From contig CM075939.1 in the NCBI GenBank assembly GCA_038030265.1, positions 51,131,253-51,195,252 on the forward strand: DNA of 64,000 bases, given 5' to 3'. This stretch comes from Corythucha ciliata. Taxonomy: Eukaryota > Arthropoda > Insecta > Hemiptera > Tingidae. Of this stretch, positions 34,740 through 45,411 are shown piece after piece (the stretch's first letter is position 1; every line of letters begins with the position of its first letter). Both the position numbers and the translations under genes were made by a program. Under the pieces are notes generated by a model that was not told where the DNA came from, searched no databases, and saw nothing but the letters and a program-made list of their open reading frames with translations.

Positions 34740-36063
34740 GAGAACGGCGAGCCGATTACTGTGGGTACGCGGGGGGCAGGCATGCCACCCCTTGAACGAG
34801 TACGAAGGACAAATACGAATAAATTCAAAAAATTCACAGACGTTGGTATAAGGGTAGGGAACAAGGTGAAATAGGTGAGAAAAGTGGGCGGGTGGCATAT
34901 AAGAGAACGGCGAGCCGATTACTGAGGGTACGCTGGAGATAGCATGCCGCCCCCGAAACGAGTGTGACGGACAAATACGAATAAATTCAAAAAATTCACA
35001 GGCGTTGGTATAAGGGTAGGGAACAAGTTGGAATAAGTGAGAAAAGTGGGCGGGTGGCATATAAGAGAACGGCGAGCCGATTACTGTGGGTACGCTGGAG
35101 ATAGCATGCCGCCCCCGAAACGAGTGTGACGGACAAATACGAATAAATTCAAAAAATTCACAGACGTTGGTATAAGGGTAGGGAACAAGTTGGAATAGGT
35201 GAGAAAAGTGGGCGGGTGGCATATAAGAGAACGGCGAGCCGATTACTGTGGGTACGCGGGGGGCAGGCATGCCACCCCTTGAACGAGTACGAAGGACAAA
35301 TACGAATAAATTCAAAAAATTCACAGACGTTGGTATAAGGGTAGGGAACAAGTTGGAATAGGTGAGAAAAGTGGGCGGGTGGCATATAAGAGAACGGCGA
35401 GCCGATTACTGTGGGTACGCGGGGGGCAGGCATGCCACCCCTTGAACGAGTACGAAGGACAAATACGAATAAATTCAAAAAATTCACAGACGTTGGTATA
35501 AGGGTAGGGAACAAGGTGAATAGGTGAGAAAAGTGGGCGGGTGGCATATAAGAGAACGGCGAGCCGATTACTGTGGGTACGCTGGAGATAGCATGCCGCC
35601 CCCGAAACGAGTGTGACGGACAAATACGAATAAATTCAAAAAATTCACAGACGTTGGTATAAGGGTAGGGAACAAGGTGAAATAGGTGAGAAAAGTGGGC
35701 GGGTGGCATATAAGAGAACGGCGAGCCGATTACTGTGGGTACGCTGGAGATAGCATGCCGCCCCCGAAACGAGTGTGACGGACAAATACGAATAAATTCA
35801 AAAAATTCACAGACGTTGGTATAAGGGTAGGGAACAAGGTGAAATAGGTGAGAAAAGTGGGCGGGTGGCATATAAGAGAACGGCGAGCCGATTACTGTGG
35901 GTACGCGGGGGCAGGCATGCCACCCCTTGAACGAGTACGAAGGACAAATACGAATAAATTCAAAAAATTCACAGACGTTGGTATAAGGGTAGGGAACAAG
36001 TTGGAATAGGTGAGAAAAGTGGGCGGGTGGCATATAAGAGAACGGCGAGCCGATTACTGTGGG
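34740..36063 (-). repeat. Left-arm tandem array, eight 162-bp units
   Basis: The landmark GTGGGCGGGTGGCAT falls at 34884, 35046, 35208, 35371, 35533, 35695, 35857 and 36019, a period of 162-163. Two unit subtypes alternate irregularly, differing where GCTGGAGATAGCATGCCGCC replaces GCGGGGGGCAGGCATGCCAC. Because 162 is a multiple of three, long frames with a repeating 54-residue peptide arise; these are not called as genes. Confidence 0.95.
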
Positions 36064-37400
36064 CATGCTATCTCCAGCGTACCCTCAGTAATCGGCTCGC
36101 CGTTCTCTTATATGCCACCCGCCCACTTTTCTCACCTATTCCAACTTGTTCCCTACCCTTATACCAACGTCTGTGAATTTTTTGAATTTATTCGTATTTG
36201 TCCGTCACACTCGTTTCGGGGGCGGCATGCTATCTCCAGCGTACCCACAGTAATCGGCTCGCCGTTCTCTTATATGCCACCCGCCCACTTTTCTCACCTA
36301 TTTCACCTTGTTCCCTACCCTTATACCAACGTCTGTGAATTTTTTGAATTTATTCGTATTTGTCCTTCGTACTCGTTCAAGGGGTGGCATGCCTGCCCCC
36401 CGCGTACCCACAGTAATCGGCTCGCCGTTCTCTTATATGCCACCCGCCCACTTTTCTCACCTATTTCACCTTGTTCCCTACCCTTATACCAACGTCTGTG
36501 AATTTTTTGAATTTATTCGTATTTGTCCTTCGTACTCGTTCAAGGGGTGGCATGCCTGCCCCCCGCGTACCCACAGTAATCGGCTCGCCGTTCTCTTATA
36601 TGCCACCCGCCCACTTTTCTCACCTATTCCAACTTGTTCCCTACCCTTATACCAACGTCTGTGAATTTTTTGAATTTATTCGTATTTGTCCGTCACACTC
36701 GTTTCGGGGGTGGCATGCTATCTCCAGCGTACCCACAGTAATCGGCTCGCCGTTCTCTTATATGCCACCCGCCCACTTTTCTCACCTATTCCAACTTGTT
36801 CCCTACCCTTATACCAACGTCTGTGAATTTTTTGAATTTATTCGTATTTGTCCTTCGTACTCGTTCGAGGGGTGGCATGCTATCTCCAGCGTACCCACAG
36901 TAATCGGCTCGCCGTTCTCTCATATGCCACTCGCCCACTTTTCTCACCTATTCCAACTTGTTCCCTACCCTTATACCAACGTCTGTGAATTTTTTGAATT
37001 TATTCGTATTTGTCCGTCACACTCGTTTCGGGGGCGGCATGCTATCTCCAGCGTACCCTCAGTAATCGGCTCGCCGTTCTCTTATATGCCACCCGCCCAC
37101 TTTTCTCACTTATTCCAACTTGTTCCCTACCCTTATACCAACGCCTGTGAATTTTTTGAATTTATTCGTATTTGTCCGTCACACTCGTTTCGGGGGCGGC
37201 ATGCTATCTCCAGCGTACCCTCAGTAATCGGCTCGCCGTTCTCTTATATGCCACCCGCCCACTTTTCTCACCTATTTCACCTTGTTCCCTACCCTTATAC
37301 CAACGTCTGTGAATTTTTTGAATTTATTCGTATTTGTCCTTCGTACTCGTTCAAGGGGTGGCATGCCTGCCCCCCGCGTACCCACAGTAATCGGCTCGCC
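36064..37400 (+). repeat. Right-arm tandem array, eight 162-bp units (inverted)
   Basis: The complement landmark GCCCACTTTTCTCAC falls at 36121, 36283, 36446, 36609, 36771, 36933, 37095 and 37257. The unit count equals that of the left arm, so the palindrome is symmetric. The order of unit subtypes is close to, but not exactly, the mirror of the left arm. Confidence 0.95.
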
Positions 37401-38318
37401 GTTCTCTCTGGCCGTGGGGGGGGGGGGGGTAGTTTGTCCTATTTTTTACTTATGCCATGTTGTACCTCATCCTCTGTTCGTTATTTCATTCCGAATTGTT
37501 CTTATGCTAACATGGTGGTGGTTACTTGGGGGCGGTATCGCCTCGTTATACTGACCCGCATGGCATGAATGTAGTGTACAGTGTACAGGTTGTTCGTGAC
37601 ACGCTCTTTCTCTTCAGGTGTGGTATTTAATGCTTGCTAATAATGGTTTTTCAATGTAATTAACATTTTTCATGTACCTGTGTGCTGCTGTCGAGTCAGA
37701 CATTGGTTTTATGACTCTAATGTAAAGGGTAATGGCGTCCTAATGTGGCAATTTTTAAATTCAATTTTGTTAGCTTCTGTTTTTGCTGGCGGTAGACTGA
37801 TGTTCTGAATTTTTTGATTTTGTTAGCTTCTCTATTGGCTGTACCTAGACTCAAGTGCGATTCCTGTCATGCGGGTTAGTATTTTGCCCCCTGAAAGAGT
37901 GTAAAAGGGGGCTTGCTTCACACACGTGAATAAGAAATAACATTATCCTGCCATAGCAATCACGTCTAGCGGCAATTTCCCACGAGTTCGTACTAAGGCC
38001 CCAGATGAGGCAAACAAATTCCTCGATATCGACAGCGATTGAATACGGCTAGGTTCCAGGCCGGGATTCTGGTCGAAAGACACCATTAATACTAAATTAC
38101 TTCTACTTTTATACATGACAGGGAACACTTTTAAACTTCAGCTTTATTGTCCAACCTATCTAAGAAATGCTCGTGAGCGTGATTGTCGCGGGCAGCAGGG
38201 AAACCCTTCCCTGCTCCCCCATGAAGAGCTTACTGGTATCGTTTCTCACTGAAACACATAATAAACTCGCCCGTCACTGCGCCGAGTGCTGTCTGTACTG
38301 AATACATTGGGCTTCACG

Positions 38319-38700
38319 CAGTGGCGGACTGGCCCGGGAGAGATGGGTGTCCAACCCCCCCCCCCCCCCCCGCGCCCGTTGGGCGTGGTGCCCCTCTCAC
38401 AATCACACCATCGTCATATACCTATTTTCATAAATAATGGTTAATGAATTTACAAACGAATACCTATCTGTTTTTGGACTTGACAAATTCGAGTTTCAGA
38501 AAAGGGGCTCTGTTCCCTTCGTGGTTATATCGTATCATGAAGAGCCATAGAGTTTAGGTTTCAGTTGGAGGGGGACGAGGAGGGGCGATGACCTGAATAA
38601 AATTCGTTGGGCTTATAAGTAAGATGGGGGCGGCTGTCAAAGATCTCGTTGCATATATGAATAAAATGATATTGATATGATGAATTCGCCTTTAAAGGAC
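38319..38700. mobile_element. Left end of another hAT-type element (unpaired)
   Basis: CAGTGGCGGACTGGCCC at 38319 has the same tip and an inner C-run (about 38356-38372) as the bounded elements. A family-like array follows at 38700. The 8 bases before it (GCTTCACG, 38311-38318) are not found next to a right tip in the window, so the right end is unknown. Confidence 0.5.
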
Positions 38701-39115
38701 AAACAACTCGAACTTTGGCTGATTTTCATGGCAGAAATAACCGCGACCGGGCTAACTGGAAATTTAGCCCCAATAACTTGATTGGTTTTGCTAGATGTAA
38801 ATCGAGTATTTCAGACCAGAAATCGCAACTGACGCTTTTAAATTGGTATCTGGCACTGCCGCTAGACCAGCACTCTCTTATACCGGAAATGGTCAAATCT
38901 TGCAAACTTAGCCCCTCAAACTAATTATGTATTTGACTTAAACCACTTGACCCGTGCCCTGCCGATTCATTGTTACAAATCCGTTATTTGGTTAAAAACT
39001 GGTAATTACGCCGCTTAGTCTGACTATTTGGCCCAAAAACCGTTCAATTACGCCCAAAAATGTGTCAATTTAGCCAATGTACCTGACTTCTGACTCGAAA
39101 ACGAGTAGGAATTGA
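38700..39115. repeat. Degenerate array with AATTTAGCCC / AAACCG motifs
   Basis: Loose units of about 30 bp such as AATTACGCCCAAAAATGTGT and AACTGGAAATTTAGCCCCAA. Too decayed for a firm consensus. Confidence 0.5.
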
Positions 39116-39217
39116 GCCAAAAGAATGACTATTCGTATACCTTTAAGAAAAGTCCGGTTTCCCCCGGAATCTCCCAAATGCCGGAACCGTTAATTCCTCC
39201 AACCAAGATAGTACCTC

Positions 39218-39219
<2 letters not shown>

Positions 39220-39273
<54 letters not shown>
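39220..39273. repeat. T homopolymer, 54 bases
   Basis: Uninterrupted T from 39220 to 39273. On the minus strand this is an A-tract that could be the 3' tail of a retroposed copy, but no recognisable body is attached. Confidence 0.9.
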
Positions 39274-39275
<2 letters not shown>

Positions 39276-40789
39276 AGAAAAAGAGAAGTACCTGGGTAAA
39301 AATGACACCCTCTATTCTTATCCGCCAGTAGCCCTAGATCCTGTTTCTGTTATTCGATGTGAAAAACAATATTTTTTTATTCCTGATGAATGAAGAGTAT
39401 TATCACCTTTCACTACCCAAATTTTGTAAGACTAGTAGCCGTGGAACACCCTTTGATTCATGAATTTATCGAGAATGCTTTGAAAATCGGGGGTCGGGGG
39501 GGGGGGGGGCAATATAATTTTGCCCACCCAATTCTCCGGTTTGGTGGGTGCGATGGCCCGCATCAGTCAAACTCAACGCCACTGCGTTATCAGTCACAAA
39601 CCGGAGCTTACGCAAGGTTCCAGAATAATTTCATTTGCGAATACAAGTTATAATTCAGCAAAAAAAAGTTTAAATTACCGGCGCCCAACAACTCCGGAGG
39701 CGGAGAACAACTCCGCCAAATTATACCGCTTTAAAAAAAAAAAAAAAAATCCAGGCACTTTTTTTGGCTTTTCATTCAATTTTTGCTTGATCTACTAGCC
39801 CAGTCAATGAATGATTCTAGGTGGAAAGTCAAAACGTACAAAAACCGACTGTACCACGTTGTTTGGGATGCATAGTTGTATAACATACTAAAAGTCCTTG
39901 AACCTAGGGTTGGCGCAAAAGGGGAGGGGGAAGGGTCAAAGGTCCTTATTTATGGTTTTTTGCCTATATCTTAGTGGGGGTTGGTCTTTCAAAACATTTA
40001 TGCGTATACAAAATTAAAGCTCACAAAATTCTCTCTAATTTAACCATTTATTATCCCATGGTTTTTTGGCCATTTCAAACCGTTAGCAAGATAAACGTAG
40101 GTATAGAACAGTTAAATTAGGATTTGGCCCAAACACCCAAAAGAACAGGAAAACGTTTGGTGCACACTGTTTAATATCCTTCCCCTAACACAGCACACAA
40201 AATTCCCAACGATTCTGCGTCGGGTTAAGGAGCAGCTGTTGGTAGACGTTTCATTTCGATCGTTCTCACGAAATAATTCTTGAACCAATTGTTTTAACGC
40301 AAAAATGTTCCAGACTAAAATTGAAGAGCACACAATTTTACACAAGAAACTACCATACCACTATATTCCTTCCCTTCGCCTTTTGGTAGAAATAGGAGAA
40401 GGAAACTAAAAGCTGACGTAAAATTGGCCGAAGTCTGGAAACTGGAAAAACTGATAAATATTTGGTGCGATCTAATTCGGACCCGCCTCCCTCCATTGTG
40501 TAAAAATTTCCCCAAAATTTCACGTCGGGTGTTGCCAGTGCTTGAGCTGGAGTTTGGATTTGAGGGTCACTTTGTTCGTTTTACTGAAATATCTCCAAAA
40601 CCATCAGTGCTGACTAATCAATCTACTAGGCTCAATTTGAAGGCCACAAAAAAGCCATTTCAAGGTCCCGTGCACGTTTTTCCTCGATCGTATCGTCAGG
40701 GGCCGATTTAATGTAAAATGTTTAGAGGGGCTTACCCCTGAGCTCATGATCCCCCCCCCACCTCTCGCAGATCAAGTCAAATTCCAAAT

Positions 40790-41165
40790 TTTGTGGATTT
40801 TTGCTCTCAGAACGAATTTCAAAGGTTTTCCTCGCTCAAAACGCCAATGTCACAGAATTGACTCCCTAAAAAGCCAATTTGCACCGGGTTGACTCTTCAT
40901 GAATGCAATTCCGCTCATTAGACACTTTCGATGTCCAAATATCACGGATTGAACACACCGCAAAAACCAATTCCGTGGTTTTGGCTACTTCAATAACAAA
41001 ATTTGCCGGTTTGGCACTTTTTGAGACCAAATTTGTCGGATTTCGTAGGTCAGAAACCAATTTCATGGGGCTGGCTCCCTTAAGACAATCCAATTTAACG
41101 AGATTTCACACCTTTTTTGAGGATAAATGAGCGTACTGGCTCATTTTAAAGAGAAATTTCACGGC
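40790..41165. repeat. Degenerate array, about 40-bp unit (family E)
   Basis: About nine units built around AAAACCAATTTC, GGTTTGGCT and CTCACTT-like pieces, for example TTTGAGACCAAATTTGTCGG. Found only in hAT-type element 4. Confidence 0.65.
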
Positions 41166-41209
41166 TCTGGCTGTTTTTAAAAACAAAATATCGCAGGGTC
41201 CAGTCGCGG

Positions 41210-43380
41210 ATCCAAAATTTAGTCAAGGGAGAGGCTTGTGAAATTGTGTACTTCGCTCTAATAAAAATGGCTTGCTATCAGTTCACTGCCTATTACCACC
41301 TTAAAACGCCTTAAAAATTGCCAAACGGGCAATTACCGCTTTAAAAAAAAAAAAAAGAAAAGCCCAACGGACTTCACGCGGTCTAAAAGTGACTAGACTG
41401 ATGGTTAGTGCAGCCCTGACAATGCATGAAAAGATCATGAATCCCGCTATGAAAAAGGCTAAATCTTCCATTCGCGAGCTCAACTAGCTAAAACTAGCGA
41501 TTCCCGCTCAAAAAGTGGCCAAGCTGCTCTAAAAATGGGCAAACTAACAATTCACGCTCCGCAAATCCCTTAACAGACAATTCCTGCCCTAAATATTCCA
41601 AAATCAACCATTTGCGCGCCAGGAATGACCATACGGGCGTTGGCTTGACAGAACTAATAGCGTCCTCAAAAAAGCAAAAAAGCAAAACTGACGATTCGCG
41701 CTTATTATAAATGGCCCAACATATTTTACAAACCCTAGAAATAGAAAAACTGACGATTCATGCTCTGAAAATATCACACTGGCTATTCACTCTCTATAAA
41801 TGACTATGCTGACAATTTGCGACCTAGAAATGGCAAGCCGACAATTCGCACCCCATAACTGATTGTTTGCGTAACTCTAAATGGTTAAACTAATAATTCA
41901 CGCAATGCAAATGTCAAAACTGAGTTCGTAACATACAATTGACTAAAATGACGGATTCATGCCCTAGGAATGGCCATACTGGCAGCGTTGAAATTGCCAA
42001 ACTGGCTATTCACGCCCTATAAAATTTGTAAAACTGACTCTATGCGGCCTACGGTGAATGGTTAAACTGACAATTCGCACTTTGAAAATCCCAAAGCAGA
42101 TGATTCATGTCCTGAAAATGGCAACATTGGCCATTCGCGCGTCAGAAATAGCCATACTGAGCCTTCACACCTTGGAAATGTCTAAACTGACGATCCTGGC
42201 CTTAAAAGCTGGCTATTTACGCTATTTTGCACCCTGTAAATGACATAAACAGCCCGTACCAGCAATTCACGGTCTAAGAATGGCCTAACTGACTGTTTGT
42301 GCTCTACAAAGGCTAAACAGAGAAACAGACGATTCGCGCCTTCAAATTTGGGTGGCTATATCTGCACCCAAAAATGGCCAAACAGGGCTATTTGCACCCT
42401 TCAAGCGATAAGCTGACCACTTGCGATTACGTACCGAGCATGGGCCGTCCTCACACCGACTCCCCCCCCCCACCCGCGTTAGCTACATGCACCTCATGGA
42501 CTGGGTAAACTTTTAGATTTTATTTGAAACTGATTACCGACTCTCAGGCTATTAAATTGCTTGATTGGTAAATCACGCCCTAAAAATAGCTAAATGTGCA
42601 AATTCGTGCCAGTGAAATGGCGAACTTACCATTCATAGCGCAAAAATGGACAAACTGAGCCACGACGACTTGTCCACCAGCAGAGGATTTGTGCCCTAAA
42701 AATAGCCGAACTAATAATTTGCGTCTTGGAAATGGCTTAACTGACGATTCATGCCATTAAAAACCTAAAAGCTAAAAAAGCAATTTCACGGATTTCACTG
42801 CGCCAAAAACAAATTTTTGATCGTTGGAACCATTCGAAAAATTGCGAATCTAGCGATTCATGCCTTATAAATTGCTAAACTAACCATTCAAACCCTAAAA
42901 TTGACTTTACGGACGTTTCGTCCCCTGGAAATGCCTAAAATGACGACTCGCACCGGGAAAATGGCCAAAAAGGCCATCAGGCCATTGAAAATGACTGAAC
43001 TGACGATTCGTGCTCTGAAATAACCAAACGCCTTAAAAATTTCAATCTTCAAAGTTTTGGTCTAAAAATGGTCAAACTGGTCATTCGCGCTCTTTGGAAA
43101 GCGTCAGGGGCAACGATAATTGGCCCCTTGAAAGTGGTAGAACAGACTGGACAAGCCCTAAAACGGGCTGCTGGTCGTATTGACAATTCATGCCTCCCCC
43201 CTCCCCCACAATGGCTATACTGATAGATTTGCGTCTTAAAAACGACCACTCGCGTTCCAATAATGGCCAAATTGACCATTCGTGTCTTAAAAATGCCTGA
43301 ACTGACGATTGGTACCCTAACTATCACCAAAACGACTAGTCAGGCAATAAAAATTGCAAACTCAGTCACTGACGTGAATT
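41210..43380. repeat. Degenerate tandem array, about 30-bp unit (family A)
   Basis: Around 65 imperfect units such as AAAATGGCCAAACTGACGAT and TTCACGCCCT. It opens with CAGTCGCGGATCCAAAATTT and the AAGGGAGAGGCTTGTG motif seen at about 10030 and 10830, so it could itself be a nested element, though no target duplication was found. Confidence 0.88.
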
Positions 43381-44092
43381 CTGGTTTCAGACGACCATAT
43401 GGATTTTCTTAAGTCCTCCCTCGGCAACTGTCAGTTTCGGTCGAGCTGTCAATTTCGTCTTTAAAACTGATAATTTCTTCTTTAAAAAACTCCAATTTCA
43501 CCCCAGAAACTGACAGTCTTGACTTGGAATCTGTCAATTTCCTCCTGCGTAACAGAAGATCACAAAACTTGATTTCGAGATTCAGTAGCGGACCATTCGG
43601 GCTCACAACATGGGGTTTTTGGACCCCTTCACCTGAAACAGTTAAAACTCTCAAAACGATTCCGTCCCGTAAACTGTCAATTTCGGCCAGGGAACTGTCA
43701 ATTTCACCCGAGAAACTGTCTATTTTGTCATGAATAACTGTCAATGTTGTCTCAAAAAGTGTCAATTTCGTCCTGGAGACTGTACATTTCTAGTTGAAAC
43801 TATCAGTATCGATCTAACACGGTCAATTTTGTCCTATGAAGGTCAATTTCGTCATTCAAAACTGTCAATTTCGTCGTCAAAACTATACCGATATCATTCT
43901 AAAACTGCCAATTTCGCCCCACAAACTGTCAATTTCATCCTCGAATCTGCCAATGTCTTCCTAGAAACTGTGTCAAGGGATTCCGGAAACTGAAGATTTC
44001 TAAGTCCCTTCACCGAAAACAGTCGAGTACTAGAAACTGTCAATTTCGTCGTTCAAAACTGTCAATTTCGCCCTAAAAACTATCAAGTAAAT

Positions 44093-45411
44093 AAAGATTA
44101 TTTGAGTACAAACATTCAAATTTTATTAATGGCCGACTAGTTTCGGAGTAGACTGCACTCCATTTTCGAGGCCGAAACAACTAAAAGGAGACATCACAAC
44201 AATCAACAAGAATTCTCAACAAGATGAGATTTAGATAGAGATTTTAGATATGACGCTCACTAGATTAGAAAATGGTGAGATTAAAACGAATTGGTACAAA
44301 AAAGAAACTGCATCAAACAGAATACTGAATTATTACTCGAACCACCCGTACCACATGAAAGTTAATATTGTTAAGAACCAAACAAGAAAAATGTTATTGT
44401 TAAGTGAAGATTGTTATCATCAAGATAACATAAAAAAGGTGGAAAATATGTTTATAAAGAACGATTACCCTCCGGGACTAGTGAAAAAGCTTGTTAAAAA
44501 TGAAATTAACAAATTAAAGTCGGTTAATAATATTGAAAGTGAGGTTATGAATACAAATTTAAGATGTAAAATGGGTATTACGTTTATAGAGGGTATTTCG
44601 TATACGATTAAAAACTTATTAAAAGAATTTTGTTCAGTCAATAATATAGATATAGCTTTCAAGTTGAATAACTCACTTAAGACTATTTTTCCAGCTTTTA
44701 AAGACAAAGATAATATTACTCAAAAGAATAATGTGGTATATAAAATTAATTGTGGGGGGTGTGAAGGTTGCTACATAGGGATGACTACGCAAAAGTTAAA
44801 AAATAGAATAGCTCAACACGTTTGTGATACTAAAAATAGAAAAAATAATACTGGGCTTAGTGAACATCATAATAAAACGGGGCATATTTTTAATTTTAAA
44901 GACGTTAGTATATTGGATCGGGAGAACAACTGCGAAAAATTAAAAGTCTTGGAAAAATTACATATAAATTTGGGGGAAAAAACTGTCAATTTTCAGTTGG
45001 ATAGTGTTGGAGTAGAACCGTATAAGAACGTTTTGGCAATGTATAAGAGAAGTGGTGGAAAAAGCAGATATGGGAGTGGGTTGAGGGGGTGTGGCTCTCT
45101 GTCTTGAAAGATAAAAGGGTTTAAATCATTTAGTACAGAAACAAGTTTCCTTGTACATCCGTCGCCGGGATTTTTGGGAATTTTGCGTGAGACGTTTGTC
45201 AAAGAGATGTGAGTAAACGTTAAGCTAGATTTTTAATAATTGTTGAGAATTCTTGTTGATTGTTGTGATGTCTCCTTTTAGTTGTTTCGGCCTCGAAAAT
45301 GGAGTGCAGTCTACTCCGAAACTAGTCGGCCATTAATAAAATTTGAATGTTTGTACTCAAATAATCTTTAATTACTTAATATTAATAACATTCACGAAAC
45401 ACTTAAAAATT
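44093..45411 (+). mobile_element. Penelope-like element fragment with inverted flanks
   Basis: Flanked by a perfect 12-bp duplication TATCAAGTAAAT (44081-44092 and 45412-45423). The first about 125 bp (AAAGATTATTTGAGTAC onward) are the reverse complement of about 45240-45370, so the coding fragment sits between inverted copies of its own 3' region. Such partial inverted copies are known for Penelope-like elements. Only the last part of the protein is present. Confidence 0.87.
44250..45107 (+). CDS. Penelope-like element protein, C-terminal part (RT thumb, GIY-YIG nuclease)
   Basis: The 285 residues begin in the connection/thumb part of a Penelope reverse transcriptase (KTNWYKKETASNRILNYYS, then a Lys-rich linker). 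They end in a GIY-YIG endonuclease domain: VVYKINCGGCEGCYIGMTTQ with R and H in LKNRIAQH, then SEHHNKTGH and a Glu in LKVLEKLH. A CxxC pair before YIG (CGGCEGC) is usual in Penelope proteins. The nuclease would nick target DNA during insertion. The RT palm with its catalytic Asp residues is absent, so it cannot work alone. The frame is intact over its length. The first Met is arbitrary because the 5' end is truncated. Confidence 0.9.
   Translation: MTLTRLENGEIKTNWYKKETASNRILNYYSNHPYHMKVNIVKNQTRKMLLLSEDCYHQDNIKKVENMFIKNDYPPGLVKKLVKNEINKLKSVNNIESEVMNTNLRCKMGITFIEGISYTIKNLLKEFCSVNNIDIAFKLNNSLKTIFPAFKDKDNITQKNNVVYKINCGGCEGCYIGMTTQKLKNRIAQHVCDTKNRKNNTGLSEHHNKTGHIFNFKDVSILDRENNCEKLKVLEKLHINLGEKTVNFQLDSVGVEPYKNVLAMYKRSGGKSRYGSGLRGCGSLS

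Larger units (their letters stand above)
34221..37927. mobile_element. Foldback (FB-like) transposon, 3707-bp palindrome
   Basis: Near-perfect inverted repeat centred at about 36073 with arms of about 1.85 kb. It is bounded by ACGTGTGTGAAG and CTTCACACACGT and flanked by a perfect 9-bp duplication GAATAAGAA (34212-34220, 37928-37936). Each arm has an outer unique part of about 510 bp, a C/G-run, then eight tandem units of 162-163 bp. The spacer at the centre is only a few tens of bases. Long inverted repeats made of tandem repeats and a 9-bp duplication are the features of Drosophila FB elements, which have been linked to Mutator-like transposases. No transposase is encoded here. Confidence 0.93.
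34160..38005. repeat. Outer inverted motif around the foldback element
   Basis: GGGGCCTTAGTACGAAC (about 34162-34178) recurs inverted as GTTCGTACTAAGGCCCC (about 37985-38001), with GGGAAA also shared further inward. The foldback element seems to have landed inside a short inverted-repeat element. No outer target duplication was identified. Confidence 0.55.

Noticed and set aside
34580..37568. Long frames (up to 365 residues) with a repeating FSHLFQLVPYPYTN peptide
   Set aside because: They arise because the 162-bp unit is a multiple of three and lacks stops in one frame. They mirror each other in the two arms and shift frame at 163-bp units. Repeat DNA, not a gene.
34221..37927. CRISPR-like array
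   Set aside because: Units are 162 bp, contiguous, without short unique spacers, and in a eukaryotic transposon.
39112..39393. Frame with a poly-Phe stretch
   Set aside because: It is the translation of the 54-base T run.
38319..39592. Pairing CAGTGGCGGACTGG (38319) with CAACGCCACTG (39582-39592) as one element
   Set aside because: Flanking 8-mers (GCTTCACG and CGTTATCA) do not match and the tips diverge after seven bases.
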